The translations under genes were made by a program, and so were the position numbers. A stretch of DNA of 37,181 bases, taken from positions 1 to 37,181 of the forward strand of contig CALHRD010000079.1 in the NCBI GenBank assembly GCA_938038385.1. The letters are read 5' to 3'. A model generated the notes under the pieces. It was not told the DNA's origin. It did not search any database and saw only the letters and a program-made list of their open reading frames with translations. Positions 16,599 to 27,822 of this stretch are shown piece after piece (positions within the stretch are counted from its first letter, which is position 1; the number at the start of each line of letters is the position of its first letter). This DNA comes from an uncultured Burkholderiales bacterium (GTDB taxonomy: Bacteria; Pseudomonadota; Gammaproteobacteria; Burkholderiales; Thiobacillaceae).

Positions 16599-18151
16599 TG
16601 GGGCAGCCCCGGCACGACTTCTTCATCGTCATCCCGGTGGCCGACCGGCCGCGGCAGTTGTCCGACTGCCTCGACAGCCTGGCCGGACTGCTGCGGCGTT
16701 TCCCCTATGCCGGCGCGGTCTGCGTGCTGATCGCCGACGACAGCCTGGAGGCGGCGGCGACCGAGCGGCACCGCGCGCTGGCCGAGGCGCACACCCGCTC
16801 CGGCCTGCCCACCCATCACCTGGACCGCGCCGCACAGCAGGCCCTGGTTCTCGGTCTGCCCGACGCGCTGCGGGATCGGCTCGCCGGTGTCCTCGGCCGC
16901 CCCCGGGTCGACGCCGCCGAACGCCTGGGGCCGTCCGTCACCCGCAACCTGGCCTGCCTGTGGCTGAGCCGCCTGCCGCACGGCGGACGGCGCCGCCTGA
17001 TCTGGTTCGTCGACAGCGACGAGCGTTTCCAGGTCGAGGCGGAGACGACGACGGGCGAAGCACAGGCCCATGACCTCGACTACCTGCACACCCTGGACCG
17101 CCTCTTCGGCGAGCGGCCGATCGAGGTCCTGACCGGCAAGGTGGCGGGCGACCCACCGGTGTCGCCGGCGGTGATGGCCGGCACCCTGCTCGACGACGTG
17201 CTCGCCTTCCTCACCGAGCTGGCCGGCCTGGACCCGCACGCCCCCTGTCGCTTTCATGGCCAAGCCGCCCGGGCTGCCGGGGCCGCTTACCACGACATGG
17301 CGGACCTGTTTGGTTACCCTGCCTCTGCCGCCGTGCGCTACCGCTGCCCCCTGCCGGGAGAACACGATCACATCGCCTGTCTGGCCCGTTTCGCCGCCGG
17401 CCTCGGGCAGTTCTTCGACGGTGTGCACCCCACCCGCCGCAGCCGGTTCGATCCCGCCACGCCACTGGCGCTCGCGCCGGCGCGCACCGTCTACACCGGC
17501 AATTACGTCGTCACCGAGTCGGCCCTGGCCTGGTTCATCCCGTTTGCCGACCTCAGGCTGCGCATGGCCGGCCCCACCCTGGGGCGGCTGCTCAAGGCCG
17601 AACTGGGGGAACGTTTCGTCTCCGCCAACCTGCCCCTCTGGCACGGTCGGACCCTCGCCGACCTGGGCCGCTCGGAGTGTCGCCCGGGCATCGTGCATAC
17701 GGCGAGGGGGGTGGATCTCGGTGGCGAGTTCGAGCGTCAGTACTTTGGCGACGTACTGCTGTTCGCCATCGAAGCGCTTGCCCGGCTCGGCTACCCTGGC
17801 AGCGGTCCGGACGCAGAGGCGATCCGGCACGCGCTTGCAGCGGTCGAGGCGCGTCTGCATGCACGCTATCTCGCCCAGCAGACGACGGTGGCCGGACGCA
17901 TCGTCCGGCTGCAGGCGGAGCTGGAGGGCGTCGACCGGTGGTGGCGGCAGGATGCGGCATCGGCCCCGGCGCGGGCGGCCCTGGCGCACTTCCTGCGCGA
18001 CCTCGAACACAACTTCGGCCCGCAGTCCCACCCCTGGCGGCGGATCTTTGCCCCCGCTCACCGTGCAGCGCGGCTCGACGAATTGAGCGCGGCGCTCTCG
18101 CGTCATGCGGACGAACGCGCCGCCTGGCGGGAGGCACTGCGACCGGGATGA
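16598..18151 (+). CDS. Glycosyltransferase-like protein (GT-A type N-terminus)
   Basis: A 517-aa protein. The N-terminus (HDFFIVIPVADRPRQLSDCLDSLAGLLRRF, then VCVLIADDS) is the opening of GT-A (GT2-like) glycosyltransferases, and RRLIWFVDSDERFQV holds a DxD-type motif (Asp139-x-Asp141) for a sugar nucleotide and metal. The remaining 370 residues are not familiar to me; they include a helical C-terminal part and the segment YTGNYVVTESALAWFIPFADLRLRMAGPTLGRLL, which may bind the acceptor. No membrane segments are evident. Its start overlaps the stop of the ThDP enzyme, so the two are probably made together. The sugar and acceptor are unknown. Not a close match to any named enzyme that I can recall. 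Confidence 0.65.
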   Translation: MGQPRHDFFIVIPVADRPRQLSDCLDSLAGLLRRFPYAGAVCVLIADDSLEAAATERHRALAEAHTRSGLPTHHLDRAAQQALVLGLPDALRDRLAGVLGRPRVDAAERLGPSVTRNLACLWLSRLPHGGRRRLIWFVDSDERFQVEAETTTGEAQAHDLDYLHTLDRLFGERPIEVLTGKVAGDPPVSPAVMAGTLLDDVLAFLTELAGLDPHAPCRFHGQAARAAGAAYHDMADLFGYPASAAVRYRCPLPGEHDHIACLARFAAGLGQFFDGVHPTRRSRFDPATPLALAPARTVYTGNYVVTESALAWFIPFADLRLRMAGPTLGRLLKAELGERFVSANLPLWHGRTLADLGRSECRPGIVHTARGVDLGGEFERQYFGDVLLFAIEALARLGYPGSGPDAEAIRHALAAVEARLHARYLAQQTTVAGRIVRLQAELEGVDRWWRQDAASAPARAALAHFLRDLEHNFGPQSHPWRRIFAPAHRAARLDELSAALSRHADERAAWREALRPG

Positions 18152-18229
18152 AACGACCCCCTGATCCGCTATGCTCGTTTCCCCCCGAGGGGGTGGTCGG
18201 TTCCTTCGCGGCGGCCGTGCGCAACTGAC

Positions 18230-18769
18230 ATGAACGTCTTCGTCCTCACCGCCGGCCGCAGCGGCTCCACCACCTTCATCGCCGCCTGCCGGCACATCAC
18301 CAATTACACCTGTGGCCACGAAAGCCGCGTGCGCCGGATCGGCGCGGAGCGCCTGGCCTATCCCGAGCGTCACATCGAGGCGGACAACCGCCTGGCATGG
18401 TACCTGGGTCGGCTGGACGCCATCTACGGCGAGCGGGCACGCTACGTCCACCTGCTGCGCGATCCTGAGGCCTGTGCGGCGAGTTTCGCCCGCCGCGCGG
18501 ATTTCGGCATCATGCAGGCCTGGCGCGAGGGCGTGCTGCTGGGTGGCGAGACCGACCAGACGGCGCATGCGCTCGCGCTGGACTATCTCGCCACCGTCCA
18601 GGCCAACATCGTCCAGTTCCTGCGCGACAAGCCGCACGTGATGACCTTCCGGCTGGAGCGGGCACGGGAGGATTTCCGGGCCTTCTGGGACTGGATCGGC
18701 GCCGAGGGGGACCCCGTGGCGGCCCTGGCGGAGTGGGATCGCCGCTACAACGCCTCGCCCGATGGCTGA
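18230..18769 (+). CDS. Sulfotransferase-like protein
   Basis: A 179-aa protein with the two PAPS-binding signatures of the sulfotransferase family: an N-terminal P-loop-like VLTAGRSGSTTFIAAC (5'-phosphosulfate loop, about 5-20) and RYVHLLRDPEACAASFARR (3'-phosphate region, Arg77 and Ser85). It is shorter than most sulfotransferases (typically 250 aa or more), so it may have a reduced acceptor part or act on a small molecule. It lies 78 bases after the glycosyltransferase-like gene; that gap holds a CCCCCGAGGGGG palindrome. With the neighbours it suggests a sulfated glycan or metabolite (inference). Its last 25 bases overlap the convergent methyltransferase gene. Confidence 0.72.
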   Translation: MNVFVLTAGRSGSTTFIAACRHITNYTCGHESRVRRIGAERLAYPERHIEADNRLAWYLGRLDAIYGERARYVHLLRDPEACAASFARRADFGIMQAWREGVLLGGETDQTAHALALDYLATVQANIVQFLRDKPHVMTFRLERAREDFRAFWDWIGAEGDPVAALAEWDRRYNASPDG

Positions 18770-19407
18770 GGCTGTCGTTGCAGCATGGCACACCCCCGCC
18801 CGGTATCCATCTCGGTCACGACCAGGTCGGGAAATTCACGTCGCCAGCGCCTGAGGATCGCCTGTTCGTCCGGACGTGCCGCATCATCCAGGAAGACCGT
18901 GCCAGCAGGGCCGAGCCGGGCAAAGAGCAACGGCATGGCCGGATAGCGTGCCAGGGGTGCCAGACGGCCGGGCGGGCCGTCGATGACCAGGAGATCGATC
19001 ATCGTCTCGGGCAGGCCGGTGAGATCGTACCAGGCATGGGTCTCGGCACCCAGTGTGTAGGGACGCAGGGGGGCGTCCAGCACCGTGGCGTGACCTTCCA
19101 GGTCATAACGGGCCAGCTCGGCGCGACAGGCGTCCGCGTGCTCGGGCAAATGCTCCAGGCTGAGGACCCGGCCCACCCCCTTCAACGCGCAGCAACCCGC
19201 CAGCATGACGGTGGACAGGCCACTGCCGCACTCGACGATGTGACCCGGCCGGGTGACGAGGACATGCTCGACCAGCAGCGCCAGGAAGTCTGCACCGGCG
19301 CTCCAGTGACGCGTGTAGGGCAGGCCCTGGCGCAGGCCCAGCTTCGCGCCCAGGTCCAGATAGGCCTCCAGTTCCGCGACCCGCTGCCGCAGATCCTCAC
19401 CGGTCAT
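18745..19407 (-). CDS. Class I SAM-dependent methyltransferase
   Basis: A 220-aa soluble Rossmann-type methyltransferase. Motif I is HIVECGSGLSTVMLAG (Glu59-Cys-Gly-Ser-Gly), a form typical of the Methyltransf_24-like group; the acidic strand end RVLSLEHLPEHADACRAEL follows, and DLLVIDGPPGRLAPLARYP and AGTVFLDDAARPDE are later motifs. Substrate unknown. The start overlaps the stop of the upstream membrane-protein gene by ATGA, so the two are co-transcribed. It converges on, and overlaps by 25 bases, the sulfotransferase-like gene, which may be simple packing or may reflect a shared pathway. Confidence 0.82.
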   Translation of the reverse strand: MTGEDLRQRVAELEAYLDLGAKLGLRQGLPYTRHWSAGADFLALLVEHVLVTRPGHIVECGSGLSTVMLAGCCALKGVGRVLSLEHLPEHADACRAELARYDLEGHATVLDAPLRPYTLGAETHAWYDLTGLPETMIDLLVIDGPPGRLAPLARYPAMPLLFARLGPAGTVFLDDAARPDEQAILRRWRREFPDLVVTEMDTGRGCAMLQRQPQPSGEAL

Positions 19408-19802
19408 CTCACGCCGCGCAGACGATAGAAGACGTAGGGTGCCATGGCGGTCCAGATCGGGATCAGCACCCAGAGCCTGCCGGCGCTCAGGTCGTAGTCA
19501 CGCAGCAGGCGGCTCCAGGGGTGGCCCATCACATAGTGGAAGATGCCGAACTCGAACGCCAGGGTGAGCCCGAGCCAGAGTGCGCCCACACCGACCGCCA
19601 GGCCTGCGGAAGGCAGGGGCCAGCGCGCGGTGAACCAGCCGATGTAGAGCGTGAACAGCAGCAGACCGAGGAGGGTGGAGAGCTGGTGCGCGGCCAGTTC
19701 CGTCATTTGCGCTGCATAAAGACCCTCACGCAGCGCGCCATTCGCCATGGCGATGGCGAGCAGCCCCAGCCAGCCCAGGGCATAGAGTGTGAGGGTGGGC
19801 AT
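19404..19802 (-). CDS. Four-helix integral membrane protein of unknown function
   Basis: A 132-aa protein with four predicted membrane segments (about 4-22, 40-58, 66-86 and 106-126). Noticeable parts are GWLGLLAIAMANGALREGLYA near the start, HQLSTLLGLLLFTLYIGWFTARWPLP and FGIFHYVMGHPWSRLLRDYDLSAGRLWVLIPIW. I recognise it only as the type of small conserved membrane protein often annotated as hypothetical. It sits directly upstream of the methyltransferase (ATGA overlap) and nine bases downstream of the PNPOx-like gene. A weak GAGG lies upstream of the ATG. Confidence 0.7.
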   Translation of the reverse strand: MPTLTLYALGWLGLLAIAMANGALREGLYAAQMTELAAHQLSTLLGLLLFTLYIGWFTARWPLPSAGLAVGVGALWLGLTLAFEFGIFHYVMGHPWSRLLRDYDLSAGRLWVLIPIWTAMAPYVFYRLRGVR

Positions 19803-19811
19803 GGCCGGGCC

Positions 19812-20270
19812 TCAACCCCCTGCCACGGTCACCAGCCGCGTGTGGCCGAACCCCTTGGTGTAGTCCAGGATCGAGATCACCCTGGGCACCACCCTGACGA
19901 AGGCGATCAGGGCCGGGTCCTCCGGCTCGGGCATCTCCACCCATTGCGGGAACTTGCGCCTGAGCAGTTCCTGCGCGCGCCTGCGCTCGTCGGGGTCGGT
20001 GACCACATGGGCGGTGCCCCCCAGGGAGAGACCCCGTATCCGGTTCCAGTCCGGGTAATCCCGATCTATGGTGGCGGAAACCTTGTCGTTCAGGCCGACG
20101 TTGGCCACCTTCTGTCCGTCGGGGTCGCAGGCGAAGTACAGGATCAGGCCGTCATTGGCATAGGCCACGGTGGTCGCCTGCGGCCAGCCGTCCGGACGGA
20201 CGGTGGCCAGGGTCATGACGTTGTGGCTGGCCATCAGGTCGAGGATGAATTCGCGCTCGCTTGCTTCCAT
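19812..20270 (-). CDS. Pyridoxamine 5'-phosphate oxidase-like flavin-binding protein
   Basis: A 152-aa protein of the split-barrel PNPOx-like family. The N-terminus EFILDLMASHNVMTLATVRPDGWPQATTVAYAND is characteristic, followed by KVANVGLNDKVSATID and GTAHVVTDPDERRRAQELLRRKFPQ; such proteins bind FMN, F420 or haem, and most lack true pyridoxamine oxidase activity. The start at 20270 has AGGAGC nine bases upstream. It appears to head a three-gene strand with the membrane protein and the methyltransferase, starting after the dsrE2 terminator. Cofactor and substrate are not readable from sequence. Confidence 0.82.
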   Translation of the reverse strand: MEASEREFILDLMASHNVMTLATVRPDGWPQATTVAYANDGLILYFACDPDGQKVANVGLNDKVSATIDRDYPDWNRIRGLSLGGTAHVVTDPDERRRAQELLRRKFPQWVEMPEPEDPALIAFVRVVPRVISILDYTKGFGHTRLVTVAGG

Positions 20271-20401
20271 GCTGTGCTCCTGGATGGTGTGAATAACCTG
20301 GCTCGAACATAGGCTGATTCCAGAAAGGGCTCAAGGCCGACCTCTCCCCCCAGAGACGGCGGCATGTCCCCAACGCACTCTCATTCGCCAGACGGCCGGC
20401 C

Positions 20402-20435
20402 AAAACGACAAGGCCCGCCGAGGCGGGCCTTGTCG
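20402..20435 (-). terminator. Rho-independent terminator after dsrE2
   Basis: A 14-bp perfect stem (CGACAAGGCCCGCC at 20406-20419 with GGCGGGCCTTGTCG at 20422-20435) followed, on this strand, by TTTT (the AAAA at 20402-20405). It begins 16 bases past the dsrE2 stop and closes the rhd-tusA-dsrE2 transcript. Confidence 0.85.
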
Positions 20436-20450
20436 CGGATGCTGTCAGAC

Positions 20451-20960
20451 TCAGATGAACAGACAGATATCCGTCTCGCCGGCGAACTCGAAGAAGGTGG
20501 CGGCGCCACCGAACTCGATGCCGCTGATGAAGTCGCTGTGCTCGAAGCCGAACAGTTCCACGGTCATCTGGCAGGCGATGAACTTCACGTCCGCCTCCTG
20601 GCAGAGGCTCCTCAACTCGGGGATGGTCGCCACGCCGTTGTTCTTGATGGTCATCTTCATCAGCGTGGTGGCCAGCGATTCGTAACCGGGCACGATGGCC
20701 TGCACCGCGTTGGGGATGTTCCAGTTGATGTCGCGGAACCACTTCGGCCCGAACGGCATCTTCATGGGCATGCCCGGATTGCCCAAGGGGCTGACCTTGA
20801 GGTCGCTCACGTCCTTCTTGAGCAGTTGCAGGCCGTAGAAGGTGAAGAAGATCTGGGTCTCGTAACCCAGCGCGGCGGCCGTCGAGGCCAGGATGAAGGG
20901 AGGATAGGCCCAGTCCAGGGTCCCTTTGGTCGCAATGATCGCCAGCTTTTTCTCGTCCAT
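20451..20960 (-). CDS. dsrE2: DsrE2-family sulfur-carrier protein
   Basis: A 169-aa protein of the DsrE/DsrF/DrsH-like group, DsrE2 type. KKLAIIATKGTLDWAYPPFILASTAAALG is the typical opening, with MPMKMPFGPKW mid-sequence. Two cysteines, Cys120 and Cys130 in ELRSLCQEADVKFIACQMTVELFG, are the likely sulfane-sulfur carriers. In sulfur oxidisers such as Allochromatium, DsrE2 works with a rhodanese and TusA in moving sulfur in the cytoplasm; the gene order here (rhd-tusA-dsrE2) is the same. The ATG at 20960 follows GAGGTGG; a GTG lies one codon upstream. A GC-rich imperfect hairpin stands in the gap behind tusA. Confidence 0.9.
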   Translation of the reverse strand: MDEKKLAIIATKGTLDWAYPPFILASTAAALGYETQIFFTFYGLQLLKKDVSDLKVSPLGNPGMPMKMPFGPKWFRDINWNIPNAVQAIVPGYESLATTLMKMTIKNNGVATIPELRSLCQEADVKFIACQMTVELFGFEHSDFISGIEFGGAATFFEFAGETDICLFI

Positions 20961-21018
20961 CACACCACCTCGTTATTGGGTTGGCAGGCCGCCCCGCAAG
21001 GCGGGCCCCGGGGGGGTT

Positions 21019-21246
21019 TTACTTCTTCTTGATGAAGAAGGTGAATTCACCGCCGCCTTCGGTCGAGGACAGCAGCTCGTTGCCGGTCTGCTTGGCAAAG
21101 GCGGCAAAGTCCTTGACCGAACCCGGATCGGTGGCGATGACCCGAAGCACCTCGCCGGAGGCCATTTCGTTCAGGGTCTTCTTGGTGCGCAGGATGGGCA
21201 GGGGGCAGTTCAGGCCGCGTGCGTCGAGGTCTTTATTGAAATCCAT
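21019..21246 (-). CDS. tusA: TusA-family sulfurtransferase
   Basis: A 75-aa protein of normal TusA size. The active-site motif is CPLPIL with Cys14 (DARGLNCPLPILRTKKTL), followed by the usual two-layer fold ending in FFIKKK. TusA carries persulfide sulfur between partners; in dissimilatory sulfur oxidisers it passes sulfur between rhodanese, DsrE proteins and the Dsr or sHdr systems. A good GGAGAAG site precedes the start. It is flanked by the rhodanese and dsrE2 genes on the same strand. Which downstream oxidation system it feeds is not visible in this window. Confidence 0.93.
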   Translation of the reverse strand: MDFNKDLDARGLNCPLPILRTKKTLNEMASGEVLRVIATDPGSVKDFAAFAKQTGNELLSSTEGGGEFTFFIKKK

Positions 21247-21362
21247 TCGGGCTTCTCCTTCAACAAATTAGGAAGTGCTGAAAAAAGCTGGGCAACATTA
21301 AACCAGTTACAGCCTGATTGCAACCGGCGAACACCCGCTGCGCCTGATAGCTTGTCGAGGCG

Positions 21363-21692
21363 TCAGGACGGATAGGTGATGGGACGGCCCGAACGTGCCC
21401 AGGCCTGTATGCCCCCGGCCAGGTTGTGCATGTTGCGAAAGCCCTTGGCGGCCATGAAGGCGCAGGCCTGGGCGGAGCGGGCGCCGGAGTTGCAGTAGAT
21501 GACCACCGGCTTGTCCTCCGGCACCTCATCGGCGCGCAGGGGCAGCAGATGCAGGGGGATGTGGATGGCGCCGTCGATCACGCCGCGGGACACCTCCGCA
21601 TCGGTGCGCACGTCGATGAGGTGGATGCCTTCCTTGTTGCCGGCATCCAGAAAATCCACGCCCACTTCCTTGAAGTTGTACATGCCGTACAT
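21363..21692 (-). CDS. Single-domain rhodanese sulfurtransferase
   Basis: A 109-aa single-domain rhodanese, first gene of the operon. The active-site loop is CNSGARS with Cys67 (VVIYCNSGARSAQACAFM); HLIDVRTDAEVSRGVIDGAIHIPL is the usual CH2A-like region and NLAGGIQAWARSG the usual end. It probably takes sulfane sulfur from a donor (thiosulfate, persulfide or GSSH) and passes it to TusA. The ATG follows GAGGAGAGG. Equivalent to the rhodanese of the conserved rhd-tusA-dsrE2 clusters of sulfur-oxidising bacteria (family knowledge). A promoter and dyad lie directly upstream. Confidence 0.9.
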   Translation of the reverse strand: MYGMYNFKEVGVDFLDAGNKEGIHLIDVRTDAEVSRGVIDGAIHIPLHLLPLRADEVPEDKPVVIYCNSGARSAQACAFMAAKGFRNMHNLAGGIQAWARSGRPITYPS

Positions 21693-21710
21693 GATCCTCT
21701 CCTCGAAAAA

Positions 21711-21728
21711 TATTAGACATGGCTAATA
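21711..21728. promoter_or_regulatory. Operator-like dyad over the rhd promoter
   Basis: Perfect inverted repeat TATTAG-ACATGG-CTAATA (21711-21716 and 21723-21728), AT-rich in a GC-rich genome and overlapping the -10 box and probable transcription start of the sulfur operon. This is the usual place for a repressor site. A sulfur-responsive ArsR-type regulator is a reasonable guess, but none is encoded in this window. Confidence 0.55.
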
Positions 21729-21752
21729 TACGGATTTTCGTCATCTTATCAA
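21725..21752 (-). promoter_or_regulatory. Sigma-70-like promoter of rhd-tusA-dsrE2
   Basis: On this strand TTGATA (21752-21747), 16 bases, then TATATT (21730-21725). Both boxes are near consensus and the expected start would lie about 25 bases ahead of the rhodanese ATG. The -10 box overlaps the dyad at 21711-21728. Confidence 0.65.
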
Positions 21753-21830
21753 GTGCATTCGCTCACCTATCCCATTGCCGCATAAGGGTTTTGCGCACGC
21801 ACCCCCCTACCCTCCCGCGGCTGGTTCGCA

Positions 21831-21860
21831 TGACAACTGCGCCGACATCGGGGCTACAAT
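21831..21860 (+). promoter_or_regulatory. Candidate alaS promoter
   Basis: TGACAA (21831-21836), 18 bases, TACAAT (21855-21860), about 33 bases before the alaS ATG. A reasonable sigma-70 match in an intergenic region that also carries the divergent rhd promoter. Confidence 0.5.
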
Positions 21861-21893
21861 GCGCGGTGCCCTATTTTTCAAGCCCGCCGTGAC

Positions 21894-24536
<2,643 letters not shown>

Positions 24537-24542
24537 AAACGC

Positions 24543-26201
24543 ATGTTCGGGTTCTTCAGAAAAAGGAAAAAAGGCTCGGAAGACCCTCTGAGCGACCTGT
24601 CCACCGTATCGCGGTGGATGGAGAACCTGCCCGTTGGCGACATCTACTCTGCCCAGGAACAGGTGGTGCAGAGCCTGATCCAGTTCAACCACGCCCGGCT
24701 GCCGATGTCGAAGGAGCGGCTGGCCGTGCTCATGCACCTGGACGAGCAGGCACGCGACATGCAGTACACGCTGTGCCAGCAGTACCTGCGCAACCCGCGC
24801 ATGTCCAAGGTGATCGAGTCGCGTCTGTGGACCGGCATCCATGCCTACTACTGGGAGGTCACCCGCGGCTATCACGCCTTCCTCATGGACTTCGTCTCCA
24901 ACCCCGGTGGCAGCCGCATCCAGGCCATGGCGCCGCTGATCACGGCGCGCGCCATCCGCGGCTTCGCCGACATCTTCAAGTGGCGCTATTTCCGCTACGA
25001 AAAGGTGGAGGAAAAACTCTGGCTGCGACAGCACAATCTCTATCGCATCGCCGAATTCGACGGCTTCCAGGGCAACAAATTCAAGGTCTACGCCAACGAC
25101 GGCCAGGTCTCCAGCTGCGAGGCCGAATACCTGCATGCCCTGCTGCTGTCCCCCCTGGGCACCGGCAGACTCACCCCCAGGCAGCTGGAGATGGTGGACC
25201 GCTGGCTGGACAACTGGGCGCATCTGCTCACGCTGGAAACGATATACGACCCGCAGCGCCACCACCTCTACGTCGACACTTCCCAGGGCACGGGGCTGCG
25301 GCGGGCTCAGGGGGAACACGAGCCCACCCACCGCTATGTGGCGACGGAAAAGCTGCTCGACCACATCGACGTCGTGCAGCGCTCGATCAAGACCGGCACC
25401 ACCCCCGCCTCCCTCGGACTGGGCGAGGAGTTCCGTCTGCCGGAGGGCTATGAGCTGCTGGACCACGTCGTCGTCGAGTGGTCGGCGGTGAGCAACCTCG
25501 ACCGCCGGCGCACCCCCAGGAGGACGGAGAACAGCCGCTGGGAGGTGATCCGCGACCTGTACAACATCTGCCTGCGCATCCAGGCCGACAAGGAGCTGTC
25601 CGCCTCACCGGGCATCCGCGAAGGCCTCAGTCCCGAGGAGATCCTCGACATCAAGCTGTATGGCTTCGTCACCGAGCGCACCAAGGCCGGGCTGCATCAA
25701 CGCACCCTGAGCAGCAGCCGCCCCGATACCCACGAGCGCTGGCCGCTGCAGGATCTGAGCGAGCACGGCGCCGGCACCCTGATGCGTATCGACGACAGCG
25801 ACTGGCTCAAGATGGGCAAGCTGATCGCCCTGCGCCGGGACCCGGGCGACGACTGGCGCCTGGGGGTGGTGCGCCGCATCACCCGCATCGATCAGGAATG
25901 GCGCAAGATCGGCGTCGAGTTCATCAGCCAGCGCCCCCTGCTCGCCATATTGGAACCGGACGCGCCCTCCACCATGAGCTACAGCGTCGACGACGGCGGC
26001 CTGCTGCCCAGTTCCCAGGCCAGCCTGGCCCTGCTGCTGACCTATGGCGAGGCCTCGCTCCTGCTGCTGGAAAGCGCAAAATACACCCACGGCAAGACCT
26101 ATCGGCTCAAGTCGGAAGGCGAGACCCAGCATATCCGTCTCGATTCGGTGCGGGACCGGGGCGACGGATGGCTGCTGGTGACCTACACCGTGTTCGGCTG
26201 A
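24543..26201 (+). CDS. Uncharacterised protein with PilZ-like C-terminal part
   Basis: A 552-aa soluble protein with a basic start (MFGFFRKRKKGSED) and a long, mostly helical middle, including WRYFRYEKVEEKLWLRQHNLYRIAEFDGF. The C-terminal 160 residues look PilZ-like: WPLQDLSEHGAGTLMRI contains the (D/N)xSxxG motif (Asp404, Ser406, Gly409), followed by GKLIALR and WRLGVVRRITR, the usual beta-barrel order. The RxxxR motif that normally contacts c-di-GMP is not clear (QRTLSSSRPDTHER lies at the right distance), so binding is uncertain. No membrane segment. It follows alaS by six bases and precedes the response regulator and pilus genes, suggesting a regulatory or motility role. The family name is not known to me. 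Confidence 0.7.
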   Translation: MFGFFRKRKKGSEDPLSDLSTVSRWMENLPVGDIYSAQEQVVQSLIQFNHARLPMSKERLAVLMHLDEQARDMQYTLCQQYLRNPRMSKVIESRLWTGIHAYYWEVTRGYHAFLMDFVSNPGGSRIQAMAPLITARAIRGFADIFKWRYFRYEKVEEKLWLRQHNLYRIAEFDGFQGNKFKVYANDGQVSSCEAEYLHALLLSPLGTGRLTPRQLEMVDRWLDNWAHLLTLETIYDPQRHHLYVDTSQGTGLRRAQGEHEPTHRYVATEKLLDHIDVVQRSIKTGTTPASLGLGEEFRLPEGYELLDHVVVEWSAVSNLDRRRTPRRTENSRWEVIRDLYNICLRIQADKELSASPGIREGLSPEEILDIKLYGFVTERTKAGLHQRTLSSSRPDTHERWPLQDLSEHGAGTLMRIDDSDWLKMGKLIALRRDPGDDWRLGVVRRITRIDQEWRKIGVEFISQRPLLAILEPDAPSTMSYSVDDGGLLPSSQASLALLLTYGEASLLLLESAKYTHGKTYRLKSEGETQHIRLDSVRDRGDGWLLVTYTVFG

Positions 26202-26322
26202 GTCCGCCAGGCCGCCACGCCCCGCCTGCGTCTGGCGCAGCCCGCGCATAGCCTCCGACGGACGGCAAATCCCCTGAAGTTTCATCCCTTTCCTGCCGAT
26301 AAGACATCCAGGAGGAACACCC

Positions 26323-27750
<1,428 letters not shown>

Positions 27751-27822
27751 GGATGGGGAATGAGGAAGGGGTGAGGGCGCCGCCTGTCACCCGATCCCTC
27801 ATCCCCCTGCCCCTCCCCGCCC
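27751..27822. other. G-rich/C-rich inverted linker before the ATPase gene
   Basis: Starts with a purine-rich run (GGGATGGGGAATGAGGAAGG) and ends with a pyrimidine-rich run directly before the ATG (CCCTCATCCCCCTGCCCC), so the transcript could fold on itself and there is no ordinary Shine-Dalgarno sequence. A longer version of the same arrangement follows the gene (29518-29655). Confidence 0.5.

Noticed and set aside
18176-18200. CCCCCGAGGGGG palindrome as a terminator between the glycosyltransferase-like and sulfotransferase-like genes
   Set aside because: Short stem and no T-run after it; kept only as a remark in the sulfotransferase entry.
16580-18793. Minus-strand 737-codon frame opposite the glycosyltransferase-like and sulfotransferase-like genes
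   Set aside because: No recognisable domain; both plus-strand genes carry clear family motifs.
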